Shown piece by piece: positions 48,831 through 58,161 of a DNA stretch of 64,000 nt (position 1 is its first letter; each line of letters begins with the position of its first letter). The notes under the pieces were generated by a model. That model saw nothing but the letters and a program-made list of their open reading frames with translations, did not search any database and had not been told where the DNA came from. This stretch comes from Microbulbifer sp. MKSA007 (GTDB taxonomy: Bacteria; Pseudomonadota; Gammaproteobacteria; Pseudomonadales; Cellvibrionaceae). The stretch covers positions 4,510,501-4,574,500 of the forward strand of contig CP128433.1 in the NCBI GenBank assembly GCA_032615215.1, given 5' to 3'. A program made the translations under genes and the position numbers.

Positions 48831-48850
48831 AGCCCCTCAACTGAGGGGCT
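48831..48850. terminator. Terminator-like palindrome between convergent genes
   Basis: AGCCCCTCA pairs with TGAGGGGCT around two bases, a 9-bp GC-rich stem between the lipoprotein gene and fghA. It could terminate either, though T-tracts are weak. Confidence 0.5.
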
Positions 48851-48878
48851 AACTTCACTAGTCCGTAATTTATCCAGC

Positions 48879-49736
48879 CTAATATATATGTCTGCTCAAC
48901 AATGAGTCTGCATGGAACCTTAAGTGCTCCTCAATAAATGAAGCGATGAAATAGTAACTGTGATCGTAACCTGCATGGTGCTCTATCCGAAGAGGATAAT
49001 CACTGGCTTCAGCAGCTGTTTGCAGGGAATGTGGTCTCAACTGTTCCTCAAGAAACTCATCCTGTTCCCCCTGAGAAACCAAAATCGGAGTTTTCTCTAC
49101 AGCGCGCCCCATTAGCACTGTTGCGTCATATGGTTCCCAGCTCTTGGGATCAGCTCCCAAGTAAGTTCCCAGCGCCTTTTCTCCCCAAGGACAAGCAATA
49201 GGATTGCAAATTGGACTAAAAGCAGAAATTGATTGATATCGCTTGGGGTTTCGCAGGCCGATTACCAGGGCACCATGGCCGCCCATGGAGTGCCCGCAAA
49301 TCCCGCGTCGACCATTGGTGGGGAAATGAAGTTCTACAAGGCTTGGAAGTTCATCCACGACATAGTCATACATTTGATAATGCTGTTTCCAGGGTTCTTG
49401 GGTCGCGTTCACATAAAAACCAGCCCCCTGCCCCAGATCATAACCCGGGTCATCCGCCACATCGTCTCCTCTGGGGCTGGTATCGGGTATCACTAAGATA
49501 ATCCCTAACTCTGCAGCGACTCTCTGAGCACCAGCCTTTTGACTGAAGTTTTCATCCGTGCACGTCAAGCCCGAAAGCCAATAAACAACAGGATATTTCC
49601 TCTGTGTATTCCCCTCTGCATCCTGTGGTAAAAAAATGGAGAAGACCATAGAACAGTTGAGCGTGCTGGATTTATGTCGGTAACGCTGCTGAAAACCGTC
49701 AAAAGATTTAGTACTGCTAACCAATTCAATCGACAT
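48879..49736 (-). CDS. fghA: S-formylglutathione hydrolase
   Basis: 285 residues from ATG 49736. The nucleophile elbow is GHSMGGHGALV, the acid is in GEQDEFL and the His in AGYDHSYYF, as in FghA/FrmB esterase-D proteins. It hydrolyses S-formylglutathione to formate and glutathione, the second step of formaldehyde detoxification. It lies immediately after frmA in the same direction. Confidence 0.94.
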   Translation of the reverse strand: MSIELVSSTKSFDGFQQRYRHKSSTLNCSMVFSIFLPQDAEGNTQRKYPVVYWLSGLTCTDENFSQKAGAQRVAAELGIILVIPDTSPRGDDVADDPGYDLGQGAGFYVNATQEPWKQHYQMYDYVVDELPSLVELHFPTNGRRGICGHSMGGHGALVIGLRNPKRYQSISAFSPICNPIACPWGEKALGTYLGADPKSWEPYDATVLMGRAVEKTPILVSQGEQDEFLEEQLRPHSLQTAAEASDYPLRIEHHAGYDHSYYFIASFIEEHLRFHADSLLSRHIY

Positions 49737-49750
49737 TTTAAGTGGTCCTA

Positions 49751-50883
49751 TCAAGCCTGCTGGAAATGAATAACACTGCGAATACTTTTACCTTCATGCA
49801 TTAAATCGAAGGCATCATTTATTTGCTCAAGGGGCATTGAGTGAGTAATAAAGTCATTCAATTTAAATTCTCCAGCCAGGTAACGCTCTACGAAAGAAGG
49901 CAATTCAGAGCGCCCCTTTACACCGCCGAATGCTGATCCCTTCCAAACCCGCCCTGTAACCAACTGGAATGGGCGGGTACTGATTTCCTGTCCGGCACCT
50001 GCCACTCCAATAATAATGGATTCCCCCATCCTTTGTGGCAAGACTCCAAGGCAGCTCTCATCAGGTTAACATTGCCCACACACTCAAAAGAATAATCCAC
50101 TCCGCCATCGGTAAGCTCTACGATAACCTCTTGAATAGGCTTATCGTAAGCCTTGGGGTTAATACACTCAGTGGCTCCCAACTTCTTCGCCAGCGCAAAT
50201 TTGTCCTCATTAATATCGACACCAATAATTCGTGAGGCGCCAGCCATCTTGGCTCCGATCACTGCGGATAAACCAATTCCGCCCAAACCAAAAATTGCCA
50301 CACAGGAGCCCGGCTCAACCTTGGCGGTATTGGTAACGGCTCCCATTCCCGTAGTAACACCACAACCCAGCAGACAAACCTCATTTGAGGGGGCTTCGGG
50401 ATTAATTTTGGCCACAGATATCTCAGGAAGGACTGTGTACTCAGAAAAAGTAGAGCATCCCATATAATGGAAAATGGGTTTCCCATTCACCGAAAAACGT
50501 GTCGATCCGTCAGGCATTAATCCTTTGCCCTGGGTGCTCCTGATTTTTTGGCACAAATTAGTCTTTCCAGAGAGACAAAACTTACATTCGCCACATTCAG
50601 GGGTATACAAAGGAATTACATGATCCCCGACAGAGACACTGGTCACCCCCTCACCAACGGATTCAACAACACCCGCACCTTCGTGACCGAGGATTGCCGG
50701 GAATACCCCTTCAGGATCATCTCCTGACAAAGTGAACGCATCTGTGTGACAAACGCCGGTGGCGTGTAATTTCACGCGAACTTCACCCCGTTGGGGAGGC
50801 ATAACATCGACATCCTCAATAACCAAACGCTCCCCAGGCCCCCAAGCTACAGCTGCTTTACAACGGATTGTCTCTGCACTCAT
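49751..50883 (-). CDS. frmA: S-(hydroxymethyl)glutathione dehydrogenase, class III ADH (frameshifted as sequenced)
   Basis: The frame from ATG 50883 contains GVCHTDAFTLSGDDPEG (catalytic zinc), CGECKFCLSGKTNLC (structural zinc) and GLGGIGLSAVIGAKMAGA (NAD fold), then breaks at a run that is C5 on the plus strand (50023-50027). Adding one base joins ...KGWGES to IIIGVAGAGQEISTRPFQL, giving about 377 residues, the normal length. It oxidises the formaldehyde-glutathione adduct to S-formylglutathione. fghA follows after 14 bases. Confidence 0.92.
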
Positions 50884-51057
50884 TTTCAATTCTGCCTTTC
50901 ATCATTCGTTCCAGTGGCGCCCAGCATAGTCCCCTAAGATTATTGGTGCAAAGCCAAGCGCCGCTGCTGAAGTAAAATCAGGAAAAATCTAAAAGCTCAC
51001 CCTTATAGTAATAATTGGTAGCGCCGAACAATTATTCAAAATAATTCCTTTAATTGA

Positions 51058-52071
51058 TTAACAATTAATAGCTTGTCGCTTCCTCCACTGCAGTGGGGAG
51101 CTTCCATGAATGGCTCGAAATGCTTTTGAGAAAGCACTGATATCGGTGTAGCCCAAACTTGCTGATAGTAATCCCACATCAATACTTGAGGCCCGTAGAT
51201 GCCAGCGAGCAGTCTTCATTCGCGCCCCCTGTACCAACTGCTTAAAGGAGGTTCCCGCTTCATTTAAACGGCGCTGAAGCGTTCTCATTGGCATACCGAG
51301 TAAGCGAGAAATTTGCTCCAGGGAGTGCTGCTGGGCCCCGAGAGTTTGAAGGATTAAGACTTGAACCTGTCGGCTGATATCACCCTTGTGCTCTGCCAAT
51401 AAGCACTTGGAAAACTCCTCAAAATATCTCATAAGACCGCTGCTGGGTTTAGCGAGGGGATAGTTCATCAATGATCCATCAAAAACCAAGCGATCTCGAT
51501 CTTGCTCAAAACTAGCCTCAATGCCAAAAAAATTTTGGTAACTACTCAGCGGAGATTGGGGCTTATGCCGAAATGAAACAGAGCGGGGAGATACTTTAGA
51601 GCCAACCATCTCCTGTATCAGGCGATAGGCAGCGCCTACTGAAAGTTCAGTATACTGTTGCGCGGGAATTGCGTCGGGGAAGTGATTAACTCTCTCTGCA
51701 ATCAAGCAGTCATCGGTTTGGTAAATTTTCCAGTGGTCCGCCTGGTTGTGTAACACCATATACCGGTGAGTTACTGTCAAAGCACTGGATAGATTCTCAC
51801 TTTCCAGTATCAGCTTACCAAGGACGCCCAGCATACGTAGCCCTTGCTTCCCCGCCAATCGCAAGCCAAAGTCACTACAGGACAAGTCCCGTGAACACAA
51901 ATTAAGGAGGTCCACCAGCGTTGCAATGGGGATCAAGATATTTGGACGACGTGTACAATCCGCAGGAAGCCCCACTTGCGCTAAAAAATCTGATGACTGA
52001 CCACCGAGCTGTGGCACCAATAGATTAAACCCAGCCAGCGCACCACTGCGAATTTCATAGATAGGCTTCAT
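51058..52071 (-). CDS. AraC family regulator with arabinose-binding-type N-terminus
   Basis: 337 residues. The N-terminal ~200 residues form the regulatory domain common in Pseudomonas-type AraC proteins (GQSSDFLAQVGLPADC). The C-terminal double HTH has ISRLLGMPMRTLQRRLNEAG and SASLGYTDISAFSKAFRAIHG. It is in the same direction as frmA-fghA and about 175 bases upstream of it, so regulation of formaldehyde detoxification is possible but not shown. Confidence 0.88.
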   Translation of the reverse strand: MKPIYEIRSGALAGFNLLVPQLGGQSSDFLAQVGLPADCTRRPNILIPIATLVDLLNLCSRDLSCSDFGLRLAGKQGLRMLGVLGKLILESENLSSALTVTHRYMVLHNQADHWKIYQTDDCLIAERVNHFPDAIPAQQYTELSVGAAYRLIQEMVGSKVSPRSVSFRHKPQSPLSSYQNFFGIEASFEQDRDRLVFDGSLMNYPLAKPSSGLMRYFEEFSKCLLAEHKGDISRQVQVLILQTLGAQQHSLEQISRLLGMPMRTLQRRLNEAGTSFKQLVQGARMKTARWHLRASSIDVGLLSASLGYTDISAFSKAFRAIHGSSPLQWRKRQAINC

Positions 52072-52304
52072 GTTTTATAGCTACCATATTGCCAACCTCT
52101 CATTTGCACTATCACACAGTGTCTAGGAATAATGAGCATCGGACAATAGCTATATCATATAACATAGCTCTTCAACTAACTGGGACTACCCCTATCCACA
52201 AACGCAACTTATTTGAAGGCTAGTGCCTGACTATTGTGGCACTTTCCACTATCTACTCATAAAACTATCGGTTTATACGAGAAAGAACTGCAAGGAAATT
52301 TCAC

Positions 52305-52547
52305 ATGGAAACTGAAAATCTAACACTATTTTTAGGCTGGGCTTCGATTATAAACATATTGATACTACTGCTATCAACTATTGGACTTGTCTGCCTGAGG
52401 AAGTCGATCACCAGGATTCACGCACGAATATTTGAGCTTAATGAACAAGATTTAGGCCGTGCATATTTTCAATATCTAGCACAATACAAAATTGCTATTA
52501 TCGTCTTCAATATTACACCGTATTTTGCTCTAAAAATTATCAGTTAA
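52305..52547 (+). CDS. DUF6868-like small membrane protein
   Basis: 80 residues with two hydrophobic segments (LTLFLGWASIINILILLLST and IAIIVFNITPYFALKIIS) separated by a charged middle (RKSITRIHARIFELNEQDL). The pattern LTLFLGW...INI...RIHAR...YFQYLAQYKI agrees with DUF6868 as I remember it. Function unknown. A strong terminator follows. Confidence 0.65.
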   Translation: METENLTLFLGWASIINILILLLSTIGLVCLRKSITRIHARIFELNEQDLGRAYFQYLAQYKIAIIVFNITPYFALKIIS

Positions 52548-52574
52548 TTGATAAAAGCGGAAATATTTTGCAAA

Positions 52575-52609
52575 AAAATAAGAAAGGTAAACTATACCTT
52601 TCTTATTTT
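52575..52609 (+). terminator. Terminator after DUF6868-like gene
   Basis: AAAATAAGAAAGGTA pairs with TACCTTTCTTATTTT around a five-base loop, a 15-bp stem starting about 28 bases after the stop. The end of the stem itself provides a T-rich tract in either direction. Confidence 0.75.
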
Positions 52610-52692
52610 CATAATTAAGACGGACAGGGGAGTATTTCGGGTCCGCCGGCAGATACCCTTTTCAGAAAATGAAGTTATTTCTGAAATATTTA

Positions 52693-53268
52693 TCAGCCAC
52701 TCTTTTTCACAAACTTTGTCAGAATAACAATTCTCTGACCCTCGACCCGTCCTTCGATATGCTCAGGATTATCGCTTAAGCTGATACCGCGAACTGCCGT
52801 TCCCCGTTTTGCAACCAAACTGCTTCCTTTTACATCCAAGTCTTTGATAATAACTACATTATCTCCAGCTTGTAACTGGGCACCATTACTATCCCGATGA
52901 ATCACCAACTCACCAGCCTCTGGTATTGCCCCGGCCTCTGCCCAGGCCAGCAAATCGCCATCCAAATACAACATGTCAAACAAGTCTTGGGCCCAGGTCT
53001 CGCCAGATAAGCGCTTTAGAATACGCCATGCCAACACTTGAATTGCCGGCTCGGTACTCCACATAGACTCCGACAGACACTGCCAGTGCGCACTTTCCAG
53101 CTGTGCAGGATTTTCCAGCTGGTCCCTACAGGTTTGACACAATAATACTGCCGCATCTGGATAGCCCTCTGACTGGGGTACGTCATAAACCGCCAAGCCA
53201 TTTTCTGCTTTACAGAGCTCGCACTGATTTCCACTGCGTTGTGCCAACTGCTCCTGAGTCACAGCCAT
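52693..53268 (-). CDS. PhnA domain protein
   Basis: 191 residues from ATG 53268 (MAVTQEQLAQRSGNQC). It has an N-terminal zinc ribbon (CELCKAENG and LLCQTCRDQL) and a C-terminal PhnA beta domain (VIIKDLDVKGSSLVAKRGT, VRGISLSDNPEHIEGRVEG). PhnA proteins were named for the phosphonate region, but a role in phosphonate metabolism is not established. Stands alone. Confidence 0.85.
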   Translation of the reverse strand: MAVTQEQLAQRSGNQCELCKAENGLAVYDVPQSEGYPDAAVLLCQTCRDQLENPAQLESAHWQCLSESMWSTEPAIQVLAWRILKRLSGETWAQDLFDMLYLDGDLLAWAEAGAIPEAGELVIHRDSNGAQLQAGDNVVIIKDLDVKGSSLVAKRGTAVRGISLSDNPEHIEGRVEGQRIVILTKFVKKSG

Positions 53269-53540
53269 AAGTAACCTCAAAAAAAGTAGGGATTATACGA
53301 CTGATTCTTCCTTCACGCCTCCCAAATAATCACATTTAACGGACATCGGGGTCGACCGTGAACATGATCAAGCTCAGACAGGAAGTAAATAAGACTATCA
53401 ACAGCCCAGTAGTAGATGGAGCCATTAGGTTGCCGAGGGATTCACAGGCTTCGGACAAGACACTCTAGAGCACTCAAACTTCCAACAGCCGCCAATATAG
53501 ATTGACGACTGTAAAGAGCATTATGCGTTAAGTCCCACAC

Positions 53541-53956
53541 TCAGTGGTGCGAGGAGACCGCTGCTGCGAACTGCCCACCCTGCTTGCTGGCGATGGCACT
53601 GGTAATATCCCCTAAACTGAGAATACCGACCATACGCTTTTCACTATTGAGTACCGGCATTCGCCGTAACAACTGTTGCTCCATTTTGTGGACAGCAGAC
53701 AGCAGATCATCCTCTTCCCAGCACCATTCAATCCCCTCTGTCATAACATCTCGGGCGGACAAAGAGCTGAGATTACCCCCTGAACCACACCGCGACATAC
53801 AATATCTCTATCAGTCACTATTCCTACAAGCCTGTCATTTTCTCCGATCGGCACTGCACCAATATCTTCATCTCGTAAAATTTTTGCCAACTCCTGTAAT
53901 GGAGTATCCGGGGTGCACCAGGTAGCCCCCTCATGCATTGCGTGTTTAACTTTCAT
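53541..53956 (-). CDS. CBS-domain protein (frameshifted as sequenced)
   Basis: The frame from ATG 53956 (MKVKHAMHEGATWC) carries the first CBS motif (IGAVPIGENDRLVGIVTDRDIV), then breaks at a run that is C5 on the plus strand (53776-53780). One extra base restores CRGVVQGGNLSSLSARDVMT and the second CBS motif (RRMPVLNSEKRMVGILSLGDI), about 138 residues in all. Twin CBS domains bind adenosyl nucleotides; small stand-alone ones are often stress-linked. Confidence 0.82.
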
Positions 53957-54030
53957 AGGTACCTCAAAGCTCTTTAGACAAATGCCAAAGAGAGTGACGG
54001 GTAAAACCCATCACCCTTACCCCCTATAGA

Positions 54031-54458
54031 TCAGTGCACTTCAATCCGCTTTCTTTGCGGGGGATGCCCCTCATGTTTTGGTACCGTGAGCGTGAGAATC
54101 CCATCTTTGAAATTTGCATCAATCTCACTTTCGCGAACATCTTCACCAAGATTGAAACTGCGCAAGAACTTGCCGTAACGCCGCTCCTGACGAAGCACGC
54201 GGCCATCCTTCTTCTCCTTAACCTCGCGGTGCACCTCAGCTTCAAGAGTCAAAACCCCATTTTCTAGGGTTACACTGATATCGTCCTTACCCACTCCCGG
54301 CAGCTCAGCGCTGATTTCATACATATTCTTGCGCTCACTCACATCAATACGCGGAGAAAAAATCCCTCGCGTTCAGAGCCGATTGCACGGGTCGGTGAGA
54401 GCATTTGTTCAAACATATTATCAAGGTCCAATAGGGACCCTCTGGGGATCAGACTCAT
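54031..54458 (-). CDS. Hsp20/alpha-crystallin small heat-shock protein (frameshifted as sequenced)
   Basis: From ATG 54458 the frame reads MSLIPRGSLLDLDNMFEQML, the usual Hsp20 N-terminus, and breaks at an A6 run (T6 in the gene; 54357-54362). One extra T gives FFSPRIDVSERKNMYEISAE and joins the alpha-crystallin domain with ELPGVGKDDISVTLENGVL and NFKDGILTLTVPK. The total is about 142 residues, typical. It is an ATP-independent holdase for unfolding proteins. It lies between the CBS gene and a divergent host-attachment-type gene. Confidence 0.9.
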
Positions 54459-54773
54459 ATTTACAACCTCTTTTTACGCTAAGCCGCAAAAGGCGCCAGA
54501 AAACTCAAGAGTCCGTCTTGCGCCTGTTACATCTTGAGTACAGTCTAGGAAATACTGCGACAAACGAAGGGATTAAGTGCCGATAAAAGCCATTACAAAT
54601 TGAATATGAGAGCTGTCGTATATTTCTTTTGTACATATAAATATTAAAAACTTCCTTTCCAAGTGCACCTAAAGAGAATTTCCACCTCCATATCCATCAA
54701 TAAGAAACCAGGGCTCGTGGCCAATATGGCTATTTACTAGGATTAAATAAGGCAGTTAAACGAGGATATGTTC
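54459..54773. other. Divergent promoter region, hsp20 / host-attachment gene
   Basis: About 315 bases without a gene, holding the promoters of both flanking stress genes. I looked for a sigma-32-like pair upstream of hsp20 and found a CTTGAG but no convincing partner, so nothing is assigned. Confidence 0.4.
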
Positions 54774-55211
54774 ATGGCCTTAGCATGGGTCCTTGTGGCT
54801 AACCAGTCCCAAGCGCGAATTTTTGAAGCCAACAAACGCGCGGGAAATCTCAATGAAATCCAGGCACTACTCCATCCAGAATCACGGCTCTCTGGCAGAG
54901 ATCAAGAGAGTGATGCACCCGGACGCACTTTCGACAGCTATGGTCAAGGAAGGCACTCAGTAGGTAATTCTGCAGGATTACATCGCCGTGAAGGTGAGAA
55001 TTTTGCCAGAGAAATTGCACATACCCTGGAGAGGGGAAGACAGGAGGGCCAGTACGAAAAACTGTATATTGTTGCAGAACCCTACATGGTTGGCAGCTTG
55101 AGGGATGCCTTGAAAACTCCAACCCGCGCAACAATAGCGGGAGAAACAGGAAAAAATCTGGTGGCTTGTGAACCCGAGGAGATCCGGGCTCAACTTCCTA
55201 TTTGGCTATAG
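54774..55211 (+). CDS. Host attachment protein family (AtsE-like)
   Basis: 145 residues from ATG 54774, ten bases after GAGG; the ATG at 54768 is too close to it. The protein has WVLVANQSQARIFE, PGRTFDSYGQGRHSV, FAREIAHTLERGRQEGQYEKLYIVAEP and EEIRAQLP, the signature of the host-attachment/AtsE family, so named from Agrobacterium-plant work. A role in attachment is not shown here; many members are stress-induced. Confidence 0.82.
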   Translation: MALAWVLVANQSQARIFEANKRAGNLNEIQALLHPESRLSGRDQESDAPGRTFDSYGQGRHSVGNSAGLHRREGENFAREIAHTLERGRQEGQYEKLYIVAEPYMVGSLRDALKTPTRATIAGETGKNLVACEPEEIRAQLPIWL

Positions 55212-55263
55212 TGACGTTCGGCCAGTAGAGAGGGTCACGAGTGAACCTCTCTACGGACCCCGC

Positions 55264-56166
55264 TCAAGCCCTGCTTTCCATTAAAAGCTTATCAATCAGG
55301 GCATCCTTTTCAGTCCATAACTCATTTACCCACTGATTAAACTCCACCCGAAACTCCTGATCGGTTGCGTAGTCTCTCTCAAAAAACCGGCTCGGCAACT
55401 GGACTTTCTCAATGCGAACAATCACTTTCTTTAACTTACCGGAAAGGAAATCTTTAAAGGTAGGTATACCATCCGGGTAAACAATAGTGACATTCAGTAG
55501 CTGGTTCAGCTGCTCACCCATACAGTGCATTGCAAAGGCAATCCCTCCGGACTTGGGCTTTAGAAGGTGTTTGAAGGGCGATTGCTGTCTTTGATGCTTC
55601 TCTTTACTAAACCTTGTTCCTTCAAGAAAGTTCATAATACTGGTGGGTATTAGCTTAAATTTTTCGCAAGATTTTTTCGTCGCTTCAAGATCCTTACCGC
55701 GCATCTCCGGATGTTTTTTCAAAAACTCTTTGCTGTAACGCTTCATAAATGGAAAGTCGAGTGCCCACCAGCACATTCCAATCACAGGAACTTTGATCAA
55801 CTCTTGCTTCACAAAAAATTTCAGGAATGGAATTCTTCGATTAAAAATCGACTGCATCATAAAGATATCAACCCAGCTTTGATGGTTCGCTGTGACCAGA
55901 TACCATCCATGTTTATCGAGATGCTCTATCCCCTGTACATCCACCTGGGTTCTTTGGGTCAGCTTCATCCATCCTTTATTTAGGGTTATCCACATTTCTG
56001 CCCAAGAAATAAAAAAACCCATGAAAATTTTTTGCAGAAAGGCAAAAGGGAGAATAAATCTAAAAACTGAAAACAAGAGTATGGGGGCTGCACAAACCAA
56101 TGTGCTAACGGCCAGCAACACCGAAGATATGACCAACAGCAAAAACGAAGGGAGAAAGTTAAACAT
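55264..56166 (-). CDS. Lysophosphatidic-acid acyltransferase family protein (YihG-like)
   Basis: 300 residues with a hydrophobic N-terminus. The catalytic NHQSWVDIFMM motif (H-x4-D) and the later EGTRFSKEKH are those of PlsC-type acyltransferases, which add an acyl chain to lysophosphatidic acid. The length and layout resemble E. coli YihG. It is monocistronic, and its promoter lies in the large gap to the right. Confidence 0.88.
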   Translation of the reverse strand: MFNFLPSFLLLVISSVLLAVSTLVCAAPILLFSVFRFILPFAFLQKIFMGFFISWAEMWITLNKGWMKLTQRTQVDVQGIEHLDKHGWYLVTANHQSWVDIFMMQSIFNRRIPFLKFFVKQELIKVPVIGMCWWALDFPFMKRYSKEFLKKHPEMRGKDLEATKKSCEKFKLIPTSIMNFLEGTRFSKEKHQRQQSPFKHLLKPKSGGIAFAMHCMGEQLNQLLNVTIVYPDGIPTFKDFLSGKLKKVIVRIEKVQLPSRFFERDYATDQEFRVEFNQWVNELWTEKDALIDKLLMESRA

Positions 56167-56740
56167 CTAAAGGCTCTTTTAATTTTCCGGGCTTACAGGT
56201 CAGGCTGTTACGCCATATTCACAGGTTACCCGTTTCTTTTTTAATATCTTGAAATCCACTTATCACAAACTAAGCGGACTCTGCTCTCATCAGTGTATTT
56301 ACATAATCCGGGCTACAGGCTGCCTATCGCAATCAACATGGCTGTGTATATTTATGGCTCATGGGAAACTGCTCCACTGCAATAAATTCATGCGCCGAGC
56401 GCCTAGGCTTTAGCCGCCCGCGCCAGAGGCAATATCAAACCGCAGCAACTCTGGGAGAGTAACACGCATTTCAACCCCATATTTATTGACTGAATAGTCT
56501 GAATCTATCGGCGATACATCAGCGCAAACTGCACGGATAAAACCAGTGACAGCAGCCCAGTGAGCGGCCTCATTTTTTCAGCATGCCCTGGATATGAAAA
56601 GGCGCCATTGTACCCTTTCTATAATCATGGATTAGCAACTTTTATCTTCCCACGCCGCAAAGGCACGATAGTGACTGGAGCAGCGTTGCACCCTGCTAAA
56701 CTTGAGGCTCCAGGTCGTAGAATTGCGCCGGGAGAATAGA
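56167..56740. other. Divergent intergenic region
   Basis: A 574-base gap between the acyltransferase gene and a plus-strand hypothetical gene. No open frame with a ribosome binding site and no convincing RNA structure was found. Confidence 0.4.
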
Positions 56741-57409
56741 ATGGGAATTACAGGTAATAAGCAACACTTCCACCGCAAGCAATGGCTCAGCGTACAGCAG
56801 GCCGTTGACCACCTGAGTGCATTGTCTGAAGAGCCACTAACCAGTGCACATCTTGCAGACCTGGCCGATGAGCAGCTTCTTAACCTGTACTGGTACCGTC
56901 CAGGCCAAAAACTGTCCTTGGAAGATCACAAGGGGACCCGTGAACTAGTAGAGCCTGTCAGGCTCTGTTACGAAAATCCCAGTGACTGGCACGCCATCGT
57001 GGATATTTTGCGGAATAATCCAGCGCTGCCCGCCTACGAACATGACACTCCGCTTCTGGAAGATGCCGACGGAAACCGGCTGCGAATCACCTTCGACTAC
57101 CACCAGCGACCAGAACCGTTTAGCAGCCGCTGGTACCCTACCTATGCGGAGTTAGTGCTCAAGCGCAACGACTTGGAACAACTGGAACCCCACCTGTTTA
57201 CTAGCCAGGCGGTTGAGACCGGGTTTGAGCGTGAGACCCTACTGAATGTTATCTGGCAGCTGGAACAACTAGCCCTTGGGGATGAAGAGCACTCCACCAG
57301 CTGGCTGGCAGACCAACTGGCACAGCGCTCTTCCGCGCTGGATCGGCTATCTTGTGAGCGCATCCTTCAGGCGGCCGAGCGCGAAAGCTCTCCGGGGCGC
57401 TCGATATAG
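56741..57409 (+). CDS. Hypothetical protein
   Basis: ATG 56741 follows GGGAG, so it is preferred to the upstream in-frame start at 56702. The 222-residue product is acidic and has KQWLSVQQAVDHLSALSEEPL near the start, an HTH-like stretch seen in small gammaproteobacterial proteins. The rest (LLEDADGNRLRITFDYHQRP, LLNVIWQLEQLALGDE) gives no family. No signal peptide or membrane helix. Function unknown. Confidence 0.65.
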   Translation: MGITGNKQHFHRKQWLSVQQAVDHLSALSEEPLTSAHLADLADEQLLNLYWYRPGQKLSLEDHKGTRELVEPVRLCYENPSDWHAIVDILRNNPALPAYEHDTPLLEDADGNRLRITFDYHQRPEPFSSRWYPTYAELVLKRNDLEQLEPHLFTSQAVETGFERETLLNVIWQLEQLALGDEEHSTSWLADQLAQRSSALDRLSCERILQAAERESSPGRSI

Positions 57410-57463
57410 CACGGCATTTCCTACTAATACCTTTGACTCCTTCCCCATACTCAGGAACTCCCC

Positions 57464-57532
57464 ATTGGTGGTAGAGCCCAAAGGCTGTACCCTAGTGGCA
57501 CTTAGCAAATCTAAGTGTGACGTACTACCAAT
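57464..57532 (+). promoter_or_regulatory. Three-arm RNA-like structure ahead of cytochrome b561 gene
   Basis: ATTGGTGGTA pairs with TACTACCAAT (one G-U) to close a loop holding two further hairpins, AGCC/GGCT (57475-57486) and CACTTAG/CTAAGTG (57499-57517). The ribosome binding site AGGAG (57533-57537) abuts the closing stem and the GTG start is at 57544. It could regulate translation, or be an inserted repeat related to the palindrome at 14463. Confidence 0.5.
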
Positions 57533-57543
57533 AGGAGAGAGAA

Positions 57544-58149
57544 GTGCAGGCCAAAAACAGCTCCTCCAGCTACGGCTGGGTAGCCATCGCCCTCCACTGG
57601 ATAATGGCCCCTGCGATCATAGGGACTTTTATTCTCGGTTGGTGGATGCGCCAGCTATCCTACTACGATCCCTGGTATCAACGAGCCCCTGAAATTCACA
57701 AAGGGGTGGGCATCATCCTGCTTGGGTTTCTACTCTTCAGGCTGGCTTGGCGCTTTGCCAACCCATCTCCGGCGAGCAACCCCCAAACACCCAACTGGCA
57801 GAAATTTGCCGCCACCGCCACTCATGGACTGATTTACCTGTTACTACTGGCAATCATGGTTTCCGGCTATCTGATTTCTACCGCCGATGGCCGCCCTATC
57901 GATGTCTTCAGCATAGTGAGCATCCCTGCAACCTTACAAGGAATTCCCAATCAGGAAGACATTGCGGGATCTATCCACGAAATCCTTGCCTGGGGCCTGA
58001 TTGGACTCGTAACAGCACATATCTTGGCAGCCCTCAAGCGTCACTTTATTGACCGTGACGGCACACTGCGCAGAATCCTTGGCATCCGTGTAAAGGGCTC
58101 TACAGACGATCACTCACACGTACAAACAACACTCTCAACCACCAAATAA
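57544..58149 (+). CDS. Cytochrome b561 family protein (YceJ-like)
   Basis: 201 residues, GTG start behind AGGAG. There are four hydrophobic helices with His residues placed for two hemes (IALHWIMAP, EIHKGVGIIL, THGLIYLLLLA, SIHEILAWGLIGL). The protein is a membrane di-heme cytochrome. The YceI-type gene begins 12 bases after it, matching the yceJ-yceI pair of other proteobacteria. Confidence 0.9.
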   Translation: MQAKNSSSSYGWVAIALHWIMAPAIIGTFILGWWMRQLSYYDPWYQRAPEIHKGVGIILLGFLLFRLAWRFANPSPASNPQTPNWQKFAATATHGLIYLLLLAIMVSGYLISTADGRPIDVFSIVSIPATLQGIPNQEDIAGSIHEILAWGLIGLVTAHILAALKRHFIDRDGTLRRILGIRVKGSTDDHSHVQTTLSTTK

Positions 58150-58161
58150 GGAAAAAATGAC

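Noticed and set aside
54459..54600. Sigma-32-type promoter upstream of hsp20
   Set aside because: Only a CTTGAG-like -35 was found; no acceptable -10 partner at the right spacing.
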